Shown here piece by piece: positions 1 to 10,949 of a stretch of DNA of 64,000 bases (positions are counted from its first letter, which is position 1; each line of letters starts with the position of its first letter). The stretch covers positions 170,570,664 through 170,634,663 of the forward strand of contig CP136066.1 in the NCBI GenBank assembly GCA_032622095.1, read 5' to 3'. Source of the stretch: Siphonodentalium dalli (lineage: Eukaryota > Mollusca > Scaphopoda > Gadilida > Siphonodentaliidae). The position numbers were made by a program, and so were the translations under genes. A model generated the notes under the pieces. It was not told where the DNA came from and ran no database searches. It saw only the letters and a list, made by a program, of their open reading frames with translations.

Positions 1-160
1 ACGGGTATGTTAGAGTTACATTTCTTTGAATTTTACAATCGAAACATATTCGCATGCGATGCTGAGTCACGCGGGACACGGCAAACTAAATCGCGCGCAA
101 ATTGGCTTGCGATTTTTCAGCATCCCACCCCATTTGGCATGCGATAGCGTTTGTACTAGG

Positions 161-482
161 TGTTCAATTAGTGTTATCACCCCTCCGATAGTGTTACTTG
201 TTTGGTTGCAGCGAAGCAATTTTGGCATGCCAGACCGGCAGATTTGCATTAGCCTGTACTGAAGGCTAATATTTCTTAACAATTTTCTTCTTTACTACAG
301 TATAACGCAGGTCCGTACTGTTATCGGGTGAATTTTGAACGCGGATTTCCATGCACATCGCTGGAGTATAAGTTGAGGTATACATGATTTCAGGTGTGAT
401 TTGTTGTGATATTGGGATTAAAAGATATCCGTTTAAAGGAACATCCGTTAAACCCGCCATAAACAGAAAGATTATTAAAATA
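161..482. repeat. Direct repeat R1, left copy
   Basis: This ~320-bp segment recurs in the same orientation at about 2483-2804 with scattered substitutions. Shared blocks include GGTTGCAGCGAAGCAATTTT and the stretch ending in AGATTATTAAAATAT. The 2-kb interval between the copies has no reverse transcriptase or gag-like reading frame, so an LTR pair is possible but unsupported. Bases 1-160 show nothing recognisable. Confidence 0.7.
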
Positions 483-577
483 TACACTGTTATTAAAAAA
501 TAACCGTTATTTTATGGCACAATGTGCTGGCAAATTTGCTGCCGTTATATACAATGGCTGTGAAAATACGGTAATTC

Positions 578-985
578 CCGTAAAATCTTTTGAATTATAT
601 TTTCCGTAAAAAAAATGAATTTGATCTGAATTAACGGAACTTCTGTAGAAAATTTTAATTATATTTTCCGTAAAAACAAAAATTAAATTGATCTAAATTA
701 ACGGAACTTCCGTGGAATTTTTAAATTATATTTTCCGTAAAAAAAATGAAACTGTTCCAAATTAACGGAACTTCCATAATAATAATAAATGACCCGCTCC
801 GAAAAATTATAGAACTTAGTAATGAATTAACGGAACTTCCGTTAAATTTTTAATAACCCGATCCGTAAAATCATGGAACATATATAATGAATTGACGGAA
901 CTTCCGTGTAGAATTCAAATGACACAATCCGTAGAATCATATATACCATGTCGCGCGCATAAATTAACGGAACTTTGTTTTGAGC
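578..985. repeat. Diverged ~66-bp tandem array
   Basis: About six diverged units repeat the pattern TTTTCCGTAAAA, an AT-rich spacer, then ATTAACGGAACTTCCGT. Most units carry the short palindrome ACGGAACTTCCGT or a one-base variant. No coding potential is evident. Confidence 0.65.
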
Positions 986-1014
986 TTTCAAAGAAAATAA
1001 AATAAACGACTCAA

Positions 1015-2050
1015 AAGAAGTAAGTCCGCCCCCCCCCCCCTCATATAGTCTTTTGAAACTTGGGATCAAATTGAGATCCAGATAAATGCTACACATTGTG
1101 GGAGTTCATTATCCTGATGGTTTTCTAACCTTCATCTGAATATCTCTTGTTTGGAAAATTTCCCATTTAAAAAAATCACCCTTCTAACAAAAGCAAGAAC
1201 TGATGGGTTAGTTGGATGATGAATGTTTTTATTAGTGTCACCATGCAGTTTTTGTACTGCATGAGATTTTCTTGGACTTGACCAGTTGTCGCTGTCTGGG
1301 AAACTTGTGGGCATGATTTTGAGCCACCCCTGTCTGGCCAAATGCAGTCACTTTAAAGGATCCAAATCATTCATGGCAAACCCAAAACTGTTATCGCCAT
1401 TGATTTATTGAGGCGAATAGCCTCATAAAACAGGTCGCTTTATGGATAGGGGTTTTAACGAATGTGACATGAAAACTTGTCCACATTTCAGGAAACTGGC
1501 TATGCGAAAGGCCGCTTCAAAAATGGACTGATTTCACATAGCTGGTTGCTTGAAAATTGTTTTCTTCTTGAATTAGGTGAAGAATACCCATTCTGTGAGC
1601 AATATGGGTTATGGGGGTAGTTGAGTTCAATGGATTTATGGCGACAGCTAGCCATTTGTTATTTCTGTGTATGGGACAGGGATCTTTTCAAGTGAATGCA
1701 GTGGACCAGATATGGGGGTGTTTCAAAATGCCTCTAATTTCCACATATTGATATACCTGGTTGATATCATGATCCAGTAAGAAGGCAGTAATAACTTATA
1801 TACTAACAAGGCAGGTGACAGTTTATCCTGTTAACCCATCAACAGAAGATTTTGTTGACTATCAAAGTTGAAAGTGTGATTTTTGAAAATGAATTTTTTC
1901 CAATTAAGAGACGTTGAGAGGAAGATTAGAAATTGGGGATAACTTCCATAGTGTGCAGCATTCACCTGGATCTCAATTTGTTCCTAGATTCAAAAGAATC
2001 GGATGAATAGCATCGGAGATATATGATATTATGAAGGGGGGACTTGCTTT
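1015..2050. repeat. Inverted-repeat element, arms ~220 bp
   Basis: The left arm (about 1015-1225) matches the reverse complement of about 1815-2050. Shared blocks include ACAAATTGAGATCCAG-like and CTGATGGGTTA-like stretches in the same order. The arms are diverged, indicating an old copy. The left arm holds a C-tract near 1027-1040. The interior has no convincing reading frame, which fits a decayed non-autonomous TIR element. It lies between the two R1 copies. Confidence 0.55.
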
Positions 2051-2482
2051 CCCCGAGGTGTTTATTTTTTGAAATTATGTTCAGGCAACTCATAACTAAA
2101 ATTCCAAGTGATACATTATCTCTCTGCTCCCTTCAGGCATTGACCATAAATTGAGTTCCTTATATTAGTATACCGATTTATAAATTCGATTCAAACCTTA
2201 TTTTGGTGACGTTTTGTCCAGTAACTGTGACACAAGTAACAATAATAGTTGACAAAATAACGGAGATATTTGAAATTAGCAATATTCACTATCCGGCCTT
2301 TTGTGATCTATTTTGGCAAGATCGCCCCCCCCCCCCCCCCGGGCAATATTTGAAATTGAAAAAGATTCCCCCATCAACCGCATCCACTTTAAAGGAGAAA
2401 TTTGACTTATTGTTGACCAAACTTAATTACTTGTGGTGTTGTAAATTATTTCAGACAAATCGCCGTTATTTCGTCAAAGTAC

Positions 2483-2804
2483 GTTTCAATTAGAGTTATC
2501 ACCCTTCCGATATTGTTACTTGTTTGGTTGCAGCGAAGCAATTTTGGCATGCCAGAGCGTCAGATTGCCATTAGCCTGTACTGAAGGCTAATATTTCTTA
2601 ACAATTTTCCTCTTTACTACAGTATAATGCAGGTCCGTACTGGTATCGGGTGAATTTTGAACGCGGATTTCCATGCACATCGCTGGAGTATAAGTTGAGG
2701 TATACATGATTTCAGGTGTGACTTGATGTGATATTGGGATTAAAAGATATCCGTTTAAAGGCACATCCGTTAAACCCGCCATAAACAGAAAGATTATTAA
2801 AATA
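2483..2804. repeat. Direct repeat R1, right copy
   Basis: This is the second copy of the 161-482 segment, in the same orientation. It ends about 10 bp before the TTAA-flanked MITE at 2814. A separate long C-tract lies upstream near 2324-2340. Confidence 0.7.
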
Positions 2805-2813
2805 TGCTATGCT

Positions 2814-3314
2814 TTAAAGGCACGTGAGGCCTTAATTGTCGAAAATATTCATATTTGTTCCAAACATTGTAAACAGAAAAACATTAAAACGCATACAGTT
2901 TCGTTCATATATACCATGACCATCGCGTAAACAGCATGATATCGTAAGACATACTATATTTTACCTAAGCAAGAGCCTGATTGTGTTACAGAAGACCGCA
3001 CAATGCTACTGGCTAATCACACACAAATGACATAAACGCTCTTTATTAGTTCCATATCAGGAATTTTCCAACAAAGAACGCTCTTTATGTTTACCATCAT
3101 AATATAAACAAACGCCAGAAAAGTTACTTTTTATGCTTTTGTTTACATAACAATGGTCAAACATATGACAATAACATACTGTTTATGCGATATTTCTTAT
3201 TTGTATACGGACAAAGTCTATCTACATTTTGATGTTCTTTCTGTTTGTAGCGGTTTTTGACGGGTGGAGATATTTTCACAGGATACCCACCGCCAAGGCC
3301 AATCGTACCTTTAA
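2814..3314 (+). mobile_element. TTAA-flanked MITE, family T1, copy 1
   Basis: The ~500-bp element starts TTAAAGGCACGTGAGGCCTT and ends GGCCAATCGTACCTTTAA. The ends form an imperfect terminal inverted repeat, TTAAAGGYACG...GGCCTT. It is the reference orientation for nine copies in this window. It encodes no transposase, and small frames inside it are incidental. The TTAA target suggests mobilisation by a piggyBac- or Kolobok-type enzyme, which is inference. A C-tract at about 3391-3399 and nothing else recognisable lie between it and 3625. Confidence 0.85.
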
Positions 3315-3624
3315 TCTCTAAGACATGTTACTGACAAGATGTGCACTATTTACAAAGTGCTAAATGTGCTCTGTGTCACCGTGAATCACCCCCCCCCCCA
3401 ATCGCCACGGTGTTGAGTGTTTTCACACTATCAGTATACTATATATTCTACTTTTGGTATATCCTTTAGGAATTTTTCATAATTTGGTAACTTTTATTTC
3501 CAAAATATAACATATACAGACATGGCCATCCATGCCTTTAACATGAAAAACAACATGAACAATATTTGTATTATCAATAGAACATGTACACTTGTACTTG
3601 TAATTTCTATCATTCATATCGAAC

Positions 3625-4500
3625 GAACGAACGAACGAATATTTTATTATAGTGACATGTGTGTAAAGTGTATACAAAACATCACATACAGGTGCTAACA
3701 ATGTCGAGTAACAAAAATAACAACACACCCGGCCAATAAGGCCTATAAGTCACTTTAAACAAAATAATAAAGAAAATTGTTGTGCACATTCATGGGATAG
3801 AAAAGGTTTTGCTAAGAAGATCTTGTCTTTTTTGATAAGCACTATAGAGAAATTTAGCTACTTGAAGAGGATACCGATTCATTAGCCGAGTAAGCAAGCC
3901 GACGTCACTAAATTGTGTCTGTCCATGTTCAATCGCGATATACGACATCAGTTTTGATCGCAAGTGTTTATATGCTCGACAGTTAAGGAGAAAATGTGTC
4001 TCGTCTTCAACTTGACTACAATCACACAGAGAACAATATCTCTTGTCGGAATCTTCCTTATTATACCTCCCAGTCTCAATATTCAAGGGGAGAACACCGC
4101 ATCGAAATTGTGCCATAATCGATCTTTCAGCTTTACTGATGTTAAGAGTTACATATCTTTCTAGTTCGTATGTGTTAAATAATATATAGGTTCTCAATTT
4201 AGGTAATTTTTTTGTATCTGCAGACCAAGTTTTCTGAAAATGTCTCTTAAGGGCTTCATGACACTCATCGAGATTACACATTCGTCTATCGTCAAATATA
4301 TTATTCATGTTCAGTATCTGTGTGATTAATTTAAAGTGGGCAGCCCAACTATCTTTCTTACAGTTTAAGATGTCCCATAAAAATACTTGTTTTGTAATTC
4401 TGCCAGCGTGCATGGTCAATAAACGATTCCAGAATCTCAGCATCGAATACCACCATATCACACAGGCATCGCGAAATTAATACGTCGGCAGCGATCAGTA
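3625..4500 (-). pseudogene. Non-LTR retrotransposon, 5'-truncated 3' fragment
   Basis: A 223-codon frame (4461-3790, opening on GTG) resembles the C-terminal end of a LINE reverse-transcriptase polyprotein. It has a LRFWNRL block, ITKQVFLWD, then a zinc-knuckle-like C-x2-C-x8-H-x4-C pattern (CSLCDCSQVEDETHFLLNC) followed by LRSKL. In-frame codons continue upstream to about 4500, so it is truncated and has no start of its own. The reverse transcriptase core and endonuclease are absent. Beyond the stop, a ~160-bp tail ends in a TTCG tetranucleotide run (about 3627-3641), as expected for LINEs with simple-repeat tails. The family within non-LTR elements is not resolved. Confidence 0.75.
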
Positions 4501-4729
4501 AAACTAAGAATTGAGAACGCTCTTTATTGTCTACCGCTTTTTGAGGACGAAAGCATAAACGCTCTTTATAAGATACGATCATTGGAATTGTTGCTAACAT
4601 GACATAAACGTGTAAGGACTTTGAAAGTCGATATCTGGCTATCAAACCCTCTGTTAATGGTTAATGGGTATGTTCTAATCATGTTCTGGAATAGAGAACG
4701 TACAAATTGTGGATTTATGAGGTGATCGA

Positions 4730-4835
4730 CCGCGGACACAGGTCCCCGGAAAAAAAATTGACCCCACCCCAATACTTAGGATTAAGTACTATTGGGGGTG
4801 TGGTAAATTTTTGTTCTGGGGACCTGTGACCGCGG
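4730..4835. repeat. 106-bp hairpin (foldback MITE)
   Basis: The outer arms are CCGCGGACACAGGTCCCC and, inverted, CCGCGGTCACAGGTCCCC, with one mismatch in 18. The inner part continues as a weaker inverted repeat around a TTAGGATTAAG centre. It is too short to encode anything. Confidence 0.7.
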
Positions 4836-4854
4836 ATAGGGCATGTTTAACCGC

Positions 4855-5640
4855 GTTATTGTCCCCCGAAAACAATATTTGTGGGGGACTATTGCAATCA
4901 GCCGCGTCCGTCCGTGCTTCCCGTCCGTCCGGAGTTATAACTCTAGTAATGAAACTTGGTATGTAGGTGTCTCAACCAAGAACACAGGTGCTCTGCAATT
5001 CTGGGTTTGATCCGATGTTCTTTTATGGAGTTATTTCCCTTTTTTCAATTTTTTTTTTAACTTCCGGATGATATCTTAAGTTTGGATCCTTTAATTGCAA
5101 ATACCGTTTTTATGTGGATCAGTCATATCAAGATACAGGTTGAGTTCGAATTTGAGTTTGATCAGATGATTTTTTTCTAGAGTTATGGACTTTTTTCGAC
5201 TTAAAAAAAATTCAATTTTTCTTGTTTTTTCTTTGGTTTCCGGATGATAACTCAAGTTTGGATTGTTTAATTGGAAATTCTGTTTTTTTATGGGTCGTTC
5301 ATATCAAAATACAGGTCAAGTTCGAATTTGAGTTTGATCCAATAATTTTCCCCTGAGTTATGGGTCTTTCGACTTTGAAAAACATGTTTTATAACCTTCA
5401 TGGTGTACTCAACTCCTCCTGCAGTTTTGATCGTAGATATTTGAAACTTCAGAGTATTGTTACCCACATATTTTACCCACACTTTGGAGATGTGCAACAT
5501 GTATATAGATGACGGAAAAATATTATTTTACGGAATTATTAACCCTTTCGACTTAGAACATTTCAACATTTGTTTTAAATTTCTTTAACAAAGCGGCATC
5601 GACTTGCCACGTTGATGGGGGACACTGTGGTTGGCCGACC
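4855..5640. repeat. Dispersed repeat with GTCCGTCC tract and internal ~175-bp direct repeat
   Basis: The segment opens with GTCCCCCGAAAAC and has a GGGGGACACTG motif near its far end. It carries a GTCCGTCCG tract followed by GAGTTATAACTC. A block containing TTCCGGATGATA...AAGTTTGGAT occurs twice (about 5063-5190 and 5238-5370). A related start (GTCCGTGCGTCAGTCCGTAC then TATAACTCAAG) occurs at 31336. It is non-coding; the family is not identified. Confidence 0.5.
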
Positions 5641-5926
5641 TTTTATTATAAATGGTGGTTACATCAAATCGCTTTAATCCTTCCTATACTAAAGCATCAT
5701 TAATGAGCAGTTATCTCATAGGAAATGTTCAGATAATAAGTTCAACGAGGTCGTTTGTTGAACTGATTATATAAACATTTTCCTCAATAAATAGGGCCCC
5801 TTCTGCACTTTTATTTATTTGTCGTCTGTTTTTATCACCTTAACATCCCTCCAAATTAATAATGGATCATCCCAATGTACACTTTTTAACTGACTGGGAG
5901 AATCCATTTAGCGCAGAAAGGGTTAA

Positions 5927-6459
5927 ATTGTCTAATGAATTTGATTTCATTCACACACCGCTATTAATGGCCTCGATCCAACATCCGATGACGTCAACGG
6001 AAGTAGGTGATCGATATTTATGAATGGAACATCGATCGGCTCTCGAGCTGGGCAAACTAAATTACTAAACGAGCACACCGTGCGGGCGTATGCACCGTGA
6101 CTTTCAGGAAAGTTAGAACGTGTCTGAGGGCGTGTACTTCCCACATTCCATTACTCCAAGTTCCTTCGACTTAAATATTCACGGTTCGTCTTGACGCCAC
6201 ATCACTACCAATGGTACGTTTCCTACATCAGAGGATAACAAGAGTGTGTCAATGTGTCTTTAAATTTTAACCAGTTTATGGTTTCTGCAGAATTATATAT
6301 CCTGTGCCAGTGTATTATCTTGTATATCTCATGATTTCCAAATTAAAAACTGTGACCACGATCGATAAGGCGAATCGGACTCACCACTGAATCGCCAGAT
6401 ACTGTTGGCCCTGAGGATCGTGACTGAAGCTGCACTGGTGCAGCATTAGATATCATGCA
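5927..6459. other. No recognised feature
   Basis: AT-rich single-copy-looking sequence. Short frames on both strands lack codon continuity or recognisable domains. Confidence 0.5.
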
Positions 6460-6526
6460 CCAGTGCATTATCTTATATATGCGAGTATTACATTGGGAGC
6501 CTCGCATATATAAGAGAATGCAGTGG
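6460..6526. repeat. Hairpin related to the 69-bp TATATATGCGAG hairpin family
   Basis: The left arm CAGTGCATTATCTTATATAT continues with GCGAG and pairs with the right arm CTCGCATATATAAGAGAATG, which continues with CAGTGG. It is a diverged relative of the perfect hairpins at 32733, 34408, 34556, 57148 and 57299. The loop differs. Confidence 0.7.
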
Positions 6527-6619
6527 ATTAGAAGGTCAATGTAAATATTGTTAGGCCAATGTGAAATGGTTAATATGAGGTTCTGATTGTCAGATATCGA
6601 CTATCAAAACGGGAAGTTT

Positions 6620-7387
6620 TTAAGTGACGTGAAACACCCCGGTAGGGTGATCAAATAGAAATGGAGAATAATCTTGCTCAAAGTAGTTATTTTTACAAAT
6701 ATTATACCTAAATTGACAACTCACACCGTCATTCTTATAGATTAATTACATGCAGTGAATCTTGATGGCGAAATCGTTTTGGTTAGTATATCGCTAATAG
6801 TTGTGTCCCGAATCGATATGTAAATATTTACAATTGAGCGTATATATAGTTCCGATCATGTTTTCTATAGAGTGGTACGGTCGATTTACTTGAGATTTTC
6901 GGGGATGTTAGTAGAATACTACATGTATATTCCTCCAGTTGGCATAGCACCTGAACTCTAACTTATCAGTTCCACGCACACAAACAAGTCCATAATATAC
7001 CTTAAAGTGATGTGAAACACTCCGGTAGGGTGATCAGATAGAAATGGAGAATAATCTTGCTCAAAGTAGTTATTTTTACAAATATTATATCCAAATTGAC
7101 AACACACATCGTCATTCTTATACATTAATTAATTGCAGTAATTCTGGAAGGTGAAATCGATTTCATTAGTTTGTCACCAATATATAGTTGCGTCCCGATT
7201 CGAGAAGTAAATATTTACAATTGAGCATAGTTCAGACGATGATCTCTATGGAGTGGTACGGTCGATTTGCTTGAAATGTTCTGCAATGTTACTAAAATGC
7301 TACATTCCTCCAGTTGACATAGCGCCTGAATGCTAACTTATCAGTTGCATGCACATACCCGAACAAGTCCATAATATACCTTAACAC
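6620..7387. repeat. Tandem dimer of a ~382-bp TTAA-bounded repeat
   Basis: Two direct copies (6620-7004 and 7005-7387) share GTAGGGTGATCA and AGAAATGGAGAATAATCTTG blocks. The second starts TTAAAGTGATGTGAAAC. A third, partial copy at about 29765-29923 ends ATATCACTTTAA, the inverse of that start. The monomer may therefore be a TTAA-target element with TIR TTAAAGTGAT. No coding capacity is seen. The 375 bases to 7763 hold nothing else recognisable. Confidence 0.6.
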
Positions 7388-7763
7388 GATTTGAAGATTT
7401 GTCAGGATATCAAACATTCCAATGTCGTATATGTGATAAAGAGCGCACATGGTTCCGTTTCTATAATAAAGATAGTTTGTGGTCGTATTCAACGTTTAAC
7501 GTGGATGCTTTTGTGAATTATCGCGACGCCGGCGCTATAAAAAATGATGGTGAATAGAAGTATTTTGATTTTCTTGTGCCTCAGCTGGTAATCTGAACAT
7601 AATCAGGAAATTTCGATTTCCACTAATTTAGTGTCAAAATGAACCATGGATCATTAAATCAGCTTGTGATATTAGTTATTCTATATCCTGGTTAATGTCG
7701 AAAAACCGTTCCAATACTCTCTATAACAGAGTTTACGCCCATACCACGTAACATTTTACACCT

Positions 7764-8801
7764 TTACATTTTAGGTTGAAATTTTTCTCCTTGTTTGAAG
7801 TAATTAGTGGAAATTTTGTTGTTTTGAGACCAACAGTACATATAGAATAGTTTTCTACTTTTGGTAAAAAAAATTGGTCTGAAATTGTCATCAGTTGGAA
7901 ATTTTCCAAACCTTAGGGAGGTATGTCCTGTTGCAATTTCCGAAAGTTGGAAAGATCCAACTGAAAGGGGTGTGCAAATGGTACCAAATAGTGGGGATGA
8001 CATGCACCCTCCATTATCGGTCAAGGTCAATACAAGTACCTCACAGTTGCTGATACTGAGCTTCCTAAGACACTGAAGTTTGTTGATGACATCCCAAAGC
8101 TGGTCGATCTCTATGGAAACATAGTGTAGACAAAGTACCCGGATGTAATGGCAGCAATTAGACACTGATAAGGTACGCAAAATCTCCGTCCCCTCAGACA
8201 TCGCATACTCGCTTCTGGCATCGCTAACCGGGAGTGCCGAATTTATCTTTAGTTTAGCGGAGACCAGTCTAGGCAGCGACGAAAGTAAATTTGTAACGCC
8301 GTCTGACGTCACTCTCCAGCATGCGTTGAGAGTTATCTCCTCCAGCTTTTGGAAATTTTCTGCGATGAGTTCCAGATCGCGGTCTGTGATTGAGAACCCG
8401 CCGTTAATTTGAACGAACTGAAGTTGCTTTAGATTGCTTAAATTTCGTACCACGTGACTGGTCCAAAGTATTGGCAATTTCAATCGTTTGAGGTTTACCA
8501 AATGACATATGGCTCTGAATAAACTCTCATACACTACCGAGTTTTCCCGCCAAATAAGGTTTTGAATATGCGTCCTATAATTGACGAGGATGGAGTGTAA
8601 CAAACAAACATCAATCCTGGAGCCTTTTCTCGTATCTATGGTGATGGTTTTCCATAAAACTCCGTTCCTATTGAGAAACGAATTCCACTTCCGGCAGACG
8701 AAAGCCAAAACCGGAAGTTGGTCGTCTAGTGGATTAAAGTACTGGAAAATTTTGCAGAGAAGTTCCTCTGGCAGAACGTGAATATTCCTGTTATGTAACA
8801 T
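7764..8801 (-). CDS. F-box / leucine-rich-repeat-like protein
   Basis: The frame encodes up to 345 residues. Residues about 6-55 form an F-box: VLPEELLCKIFQYFNP, then FVCRKWNSF and LWKTITID, the usual LP..LL..IF..L and C..W pattern. By family knowledge an F-box docks on Skp1 in SCF ubiquitin ligases. Residues about 95-250 hold irregular leucine-rich repeats of the LRR-CC type (LKRLKLPIL, ITDRDLELIAENFQKLEEITL, CLRKLSISNC), the likely substrate-binding part. The start ATG is the first in frame and is close to the F-box. After SNCE the sequence loses LRR character, and an in-phase GTACTT donor lies there (exon would end at 8040). The last ~90 residues may thus be intron read-through, with further exons unlocated. 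The substrate is unknown. Confidence 0.75.
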   Translation of the reverse strand: MLHNRNIHVLPEELLCKIFQYFNPLDDQLPVLAFVCRKWNSFLNRNGVLWKTITIDTRKGSRIDVCLLHSILVNYRTHIQNLIWRENSVVYESLFRAICHLVNLKRLKLPILWTSHVVRNLSNLKQLQFVQINGGFSITDRDLELIAENFQKLEEITLNACWRVTSDGVTNLLSSLPRLVSAKLKINSALPVSDARSEYAMSEGTEILRTLSVSNCCHYIRVLCLHYVSIEIDQLWDVINKLQCLRKLSISNCEVLVLTLTDNGGCMSSPLFGTICTPLSVGSFQLSEIATGHTSLRFGKFPTDDNFRPIFFTKSRKLFYMYCWSQNNKISTNYFKQGEKFQPKM

Positions 8802-9100
8802 TGTCAGAATAGATTTCGGTCGGCAATTGCTAAAGATCCAGGCAACATCAAGAGAAGGACTGTCGTATACATGTAGCTGGGCGTTCTGTATTATGCAGGT
8901 ACTAGTGGAAGCTAAGTGTTACGTGTATATGGAGTTATTTTGCTATATGTTCCTACATTTCCGCTCTGATGCATGTATAGTTATGTGAATGGACAGCTGA
9001 TGCTGCCTTCTTGGCATACGATATTAAGGATCTCATTGCAACTGCGTTCGGATTGGCAGAATGTTCTGTGAGTTCCACGTACATCTAATCAGTTGCATCT
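8802..9100. other. 5' flank of the F-box gene, no clear promoter element
   Basis: No convincing TATA box or repeat is visible. The interval separates the F-box start from a weak minus-strand frame downstream in coordinates. Confidence 0.4.
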
Positions 9101-9373
9101 TTAAGTAGCACAATAATTGTCAACACCCCTCACTCGAATTTCAATGTCTCCACACACAGGCAAGTCCATATCAACACATGCATAACAGCCGACTACTGAA
9201 TTTACACCAGGTTGTCCCCAACTGAGAATAATGAATCCAGACACGTCCTGGTGTACACTCCATTCATGATCTACACTCCAGTGTGAATGACCACAGTAAT
9301 ATCCGTCAGCAGACACTCGACAACGAACATAACTATACAGGACGTGTAAGATCCTTGGCACAAGCCCGTGCAA
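9101..9373 (-). CDS. Hypothetical cysteine-rich frame, possible exon
   Basis: This frame of about 90 codons contains seven cysteines and several aromatic residues (GYYCGHSHW, GCYACVDMD, VDNYCAT) in a locally GC-richer patch. No family is recognised. It could be an extracellular-domain exon, a decayed gene fragment or chance. The neighbouring plus-strand frame at 9463-9711 is equally unassigned. Spacing, composition and cysteine content are the only support. Confidence 0.2.
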   Translation of the reverse strand: MHGLVPRILHVLYSYVRCRVSADGYYCGHSHWSVDHEWSVHQDVSGFIILSWGQPGVNSVVGCYACVDMDLPVCGDIEIRVRGVDNYCAT

Positions 9374-9711
9374 GAGCAGTCTTTAAATATCTGAGGGCGA
9401 CAGCGCTATATCTGCTCACATAATTCTTACGAGTTCTGGATCAATATTCTATTTGGATCCGCGTGCCCTCAAGAATCCGGCGTGTCGTTCGAATACACCC
9501 ATTCATTCATGCTCGCGAGGACACGATCGATATCCCAGATGCAATTATGAGTCATCGACCGGAAGTAGGTCTGCATATAATTCACTGCGACATGCGGTCA
9601 CCGACATACGTGCTGGAGTGCATAATATATAATAATGATAGACACGTCGTGTTGGTGGATTATCTCATCGTCACAGGTGATCACCACATGAGCGAATTAA
9701 TATGGTATTAA

Positions 9712-10949
9712 CTGCCCGTCGATAACCATCTCCTAACTATTTAAAGATGCACAATCCCATTTAACACCCATACATGACTATTTCTTCAGCTTCGGGGGAA
9801 AATTTGAGTCGAGGAATCCACCCACCAAAGCCCAGAGTGATCAGATTTCGAGTTTTGTAATCTGTTATTTTTCACCACCTCGAATATTTGGCGGCCTGGC
9901 AAATATTCCAACGAATGCCGACCGACATACTCTCGATACCTTATTACGTTGAGCAAAATGTTCATATACAAAGCAATTTGGGCATTTTATACTATAGTTG
10001 ACAGTGGTTAACATTTTTTTTTGGCAATTATTCGATTCTGATAACTAAAACGGTATTTCAAGAAATGTTGTTGGAATCTGATTATATGGGGACCATCGAA
10101 TCGGATTGTGTCCCTTTAAAGGCACAATGCTATGTGCTAATTTCAGTGTTCTCGACTCCTAGACATGGCCACACATATGTTTCGATGAAAATAGATGAAT
10201 ATGATGTATCATGAGTGACTGATCTGTGTCCACACGTCAGTTCGCGATCATTAATTCCGAAGAAGAGAATATTGGCACACCAATTCCGACTAAACTTTCT
10301 CAGTTTCTACGCTGTTGTTGATTTTGTCCTGTACTAAACACTAATGGTTGACATCAAAGCTTTGGGGAATTATTTTCGTGTCAGTACCAAATCAGCAAGT
10401 GTAACATCATCGGCTTGGAATGTTGTGAACAGTGACAGTCGAATTAACAACTCGAAAATATCAATATCGATCGGTCTTTGTATTATTCAGACCCAAATCA
10501 AACAGTGTTGACATTATTCCAGAACATCTACAGTACAAGAAGTAACTATTTGATCCAATGTCGACAAATTTGGCCAAAATAAAAACTATTTATCATTTAA
10601 ATTTTCACGGCTTTGCCGGTTGTCAAAGCAACCAAATTGTATCATTTTTGGCCAACATAAAACTTCTAAAGTGTACCTGTTTACAATTCGAGCCAGAATT
10701 CGGCTTCAAATAAAAGATGCAAGCGGGTGTTATTTCTCCGTTGTTATAAGGTACTGTAAAATGATAGATGACGGCGAGCCGAGTCGCGGCCATTTTGTTC
10801 ACTTCAATTTGATCATTTGCACCCGACACACGTGATCGCCACACCCAATCAGCTTGAGTCATCAATTTTGTATCGAGATAATACCAAAAGTTTTGGCACT
10901 CAGACGCATTTTGGTACTTTACAGAACCAAAACGGATCGTTATATTTAA
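9712..10949. other. Mostly unassigned; one dispersed-repeat fragment
   Basis: About 10030-10125 shares GGGGACCATCGAATCGGATT and nearby text with the repeat at 46625-46775. The remainder shows no gene. A 150-codon minus-strand frame at 10623-11075 has no recognisable domain. Confidence 0.45.

Noticed and set aside
161-2804. LTR retrotransposon with R1 as long terminal repeats
   Set aside because: No gag/pol frame, primer-binding site or polypurine tract seen; the interval is occupied by an inverted-repeat element.
5539-5926. Possible TTAA element (TTAACCCTTTCGAC ... GCGCAGAAAGGGTTAA)
   Set aside because: Only ~7 terminal bases match inverted, and the left end overlaps another repeat. Not enough for a call.
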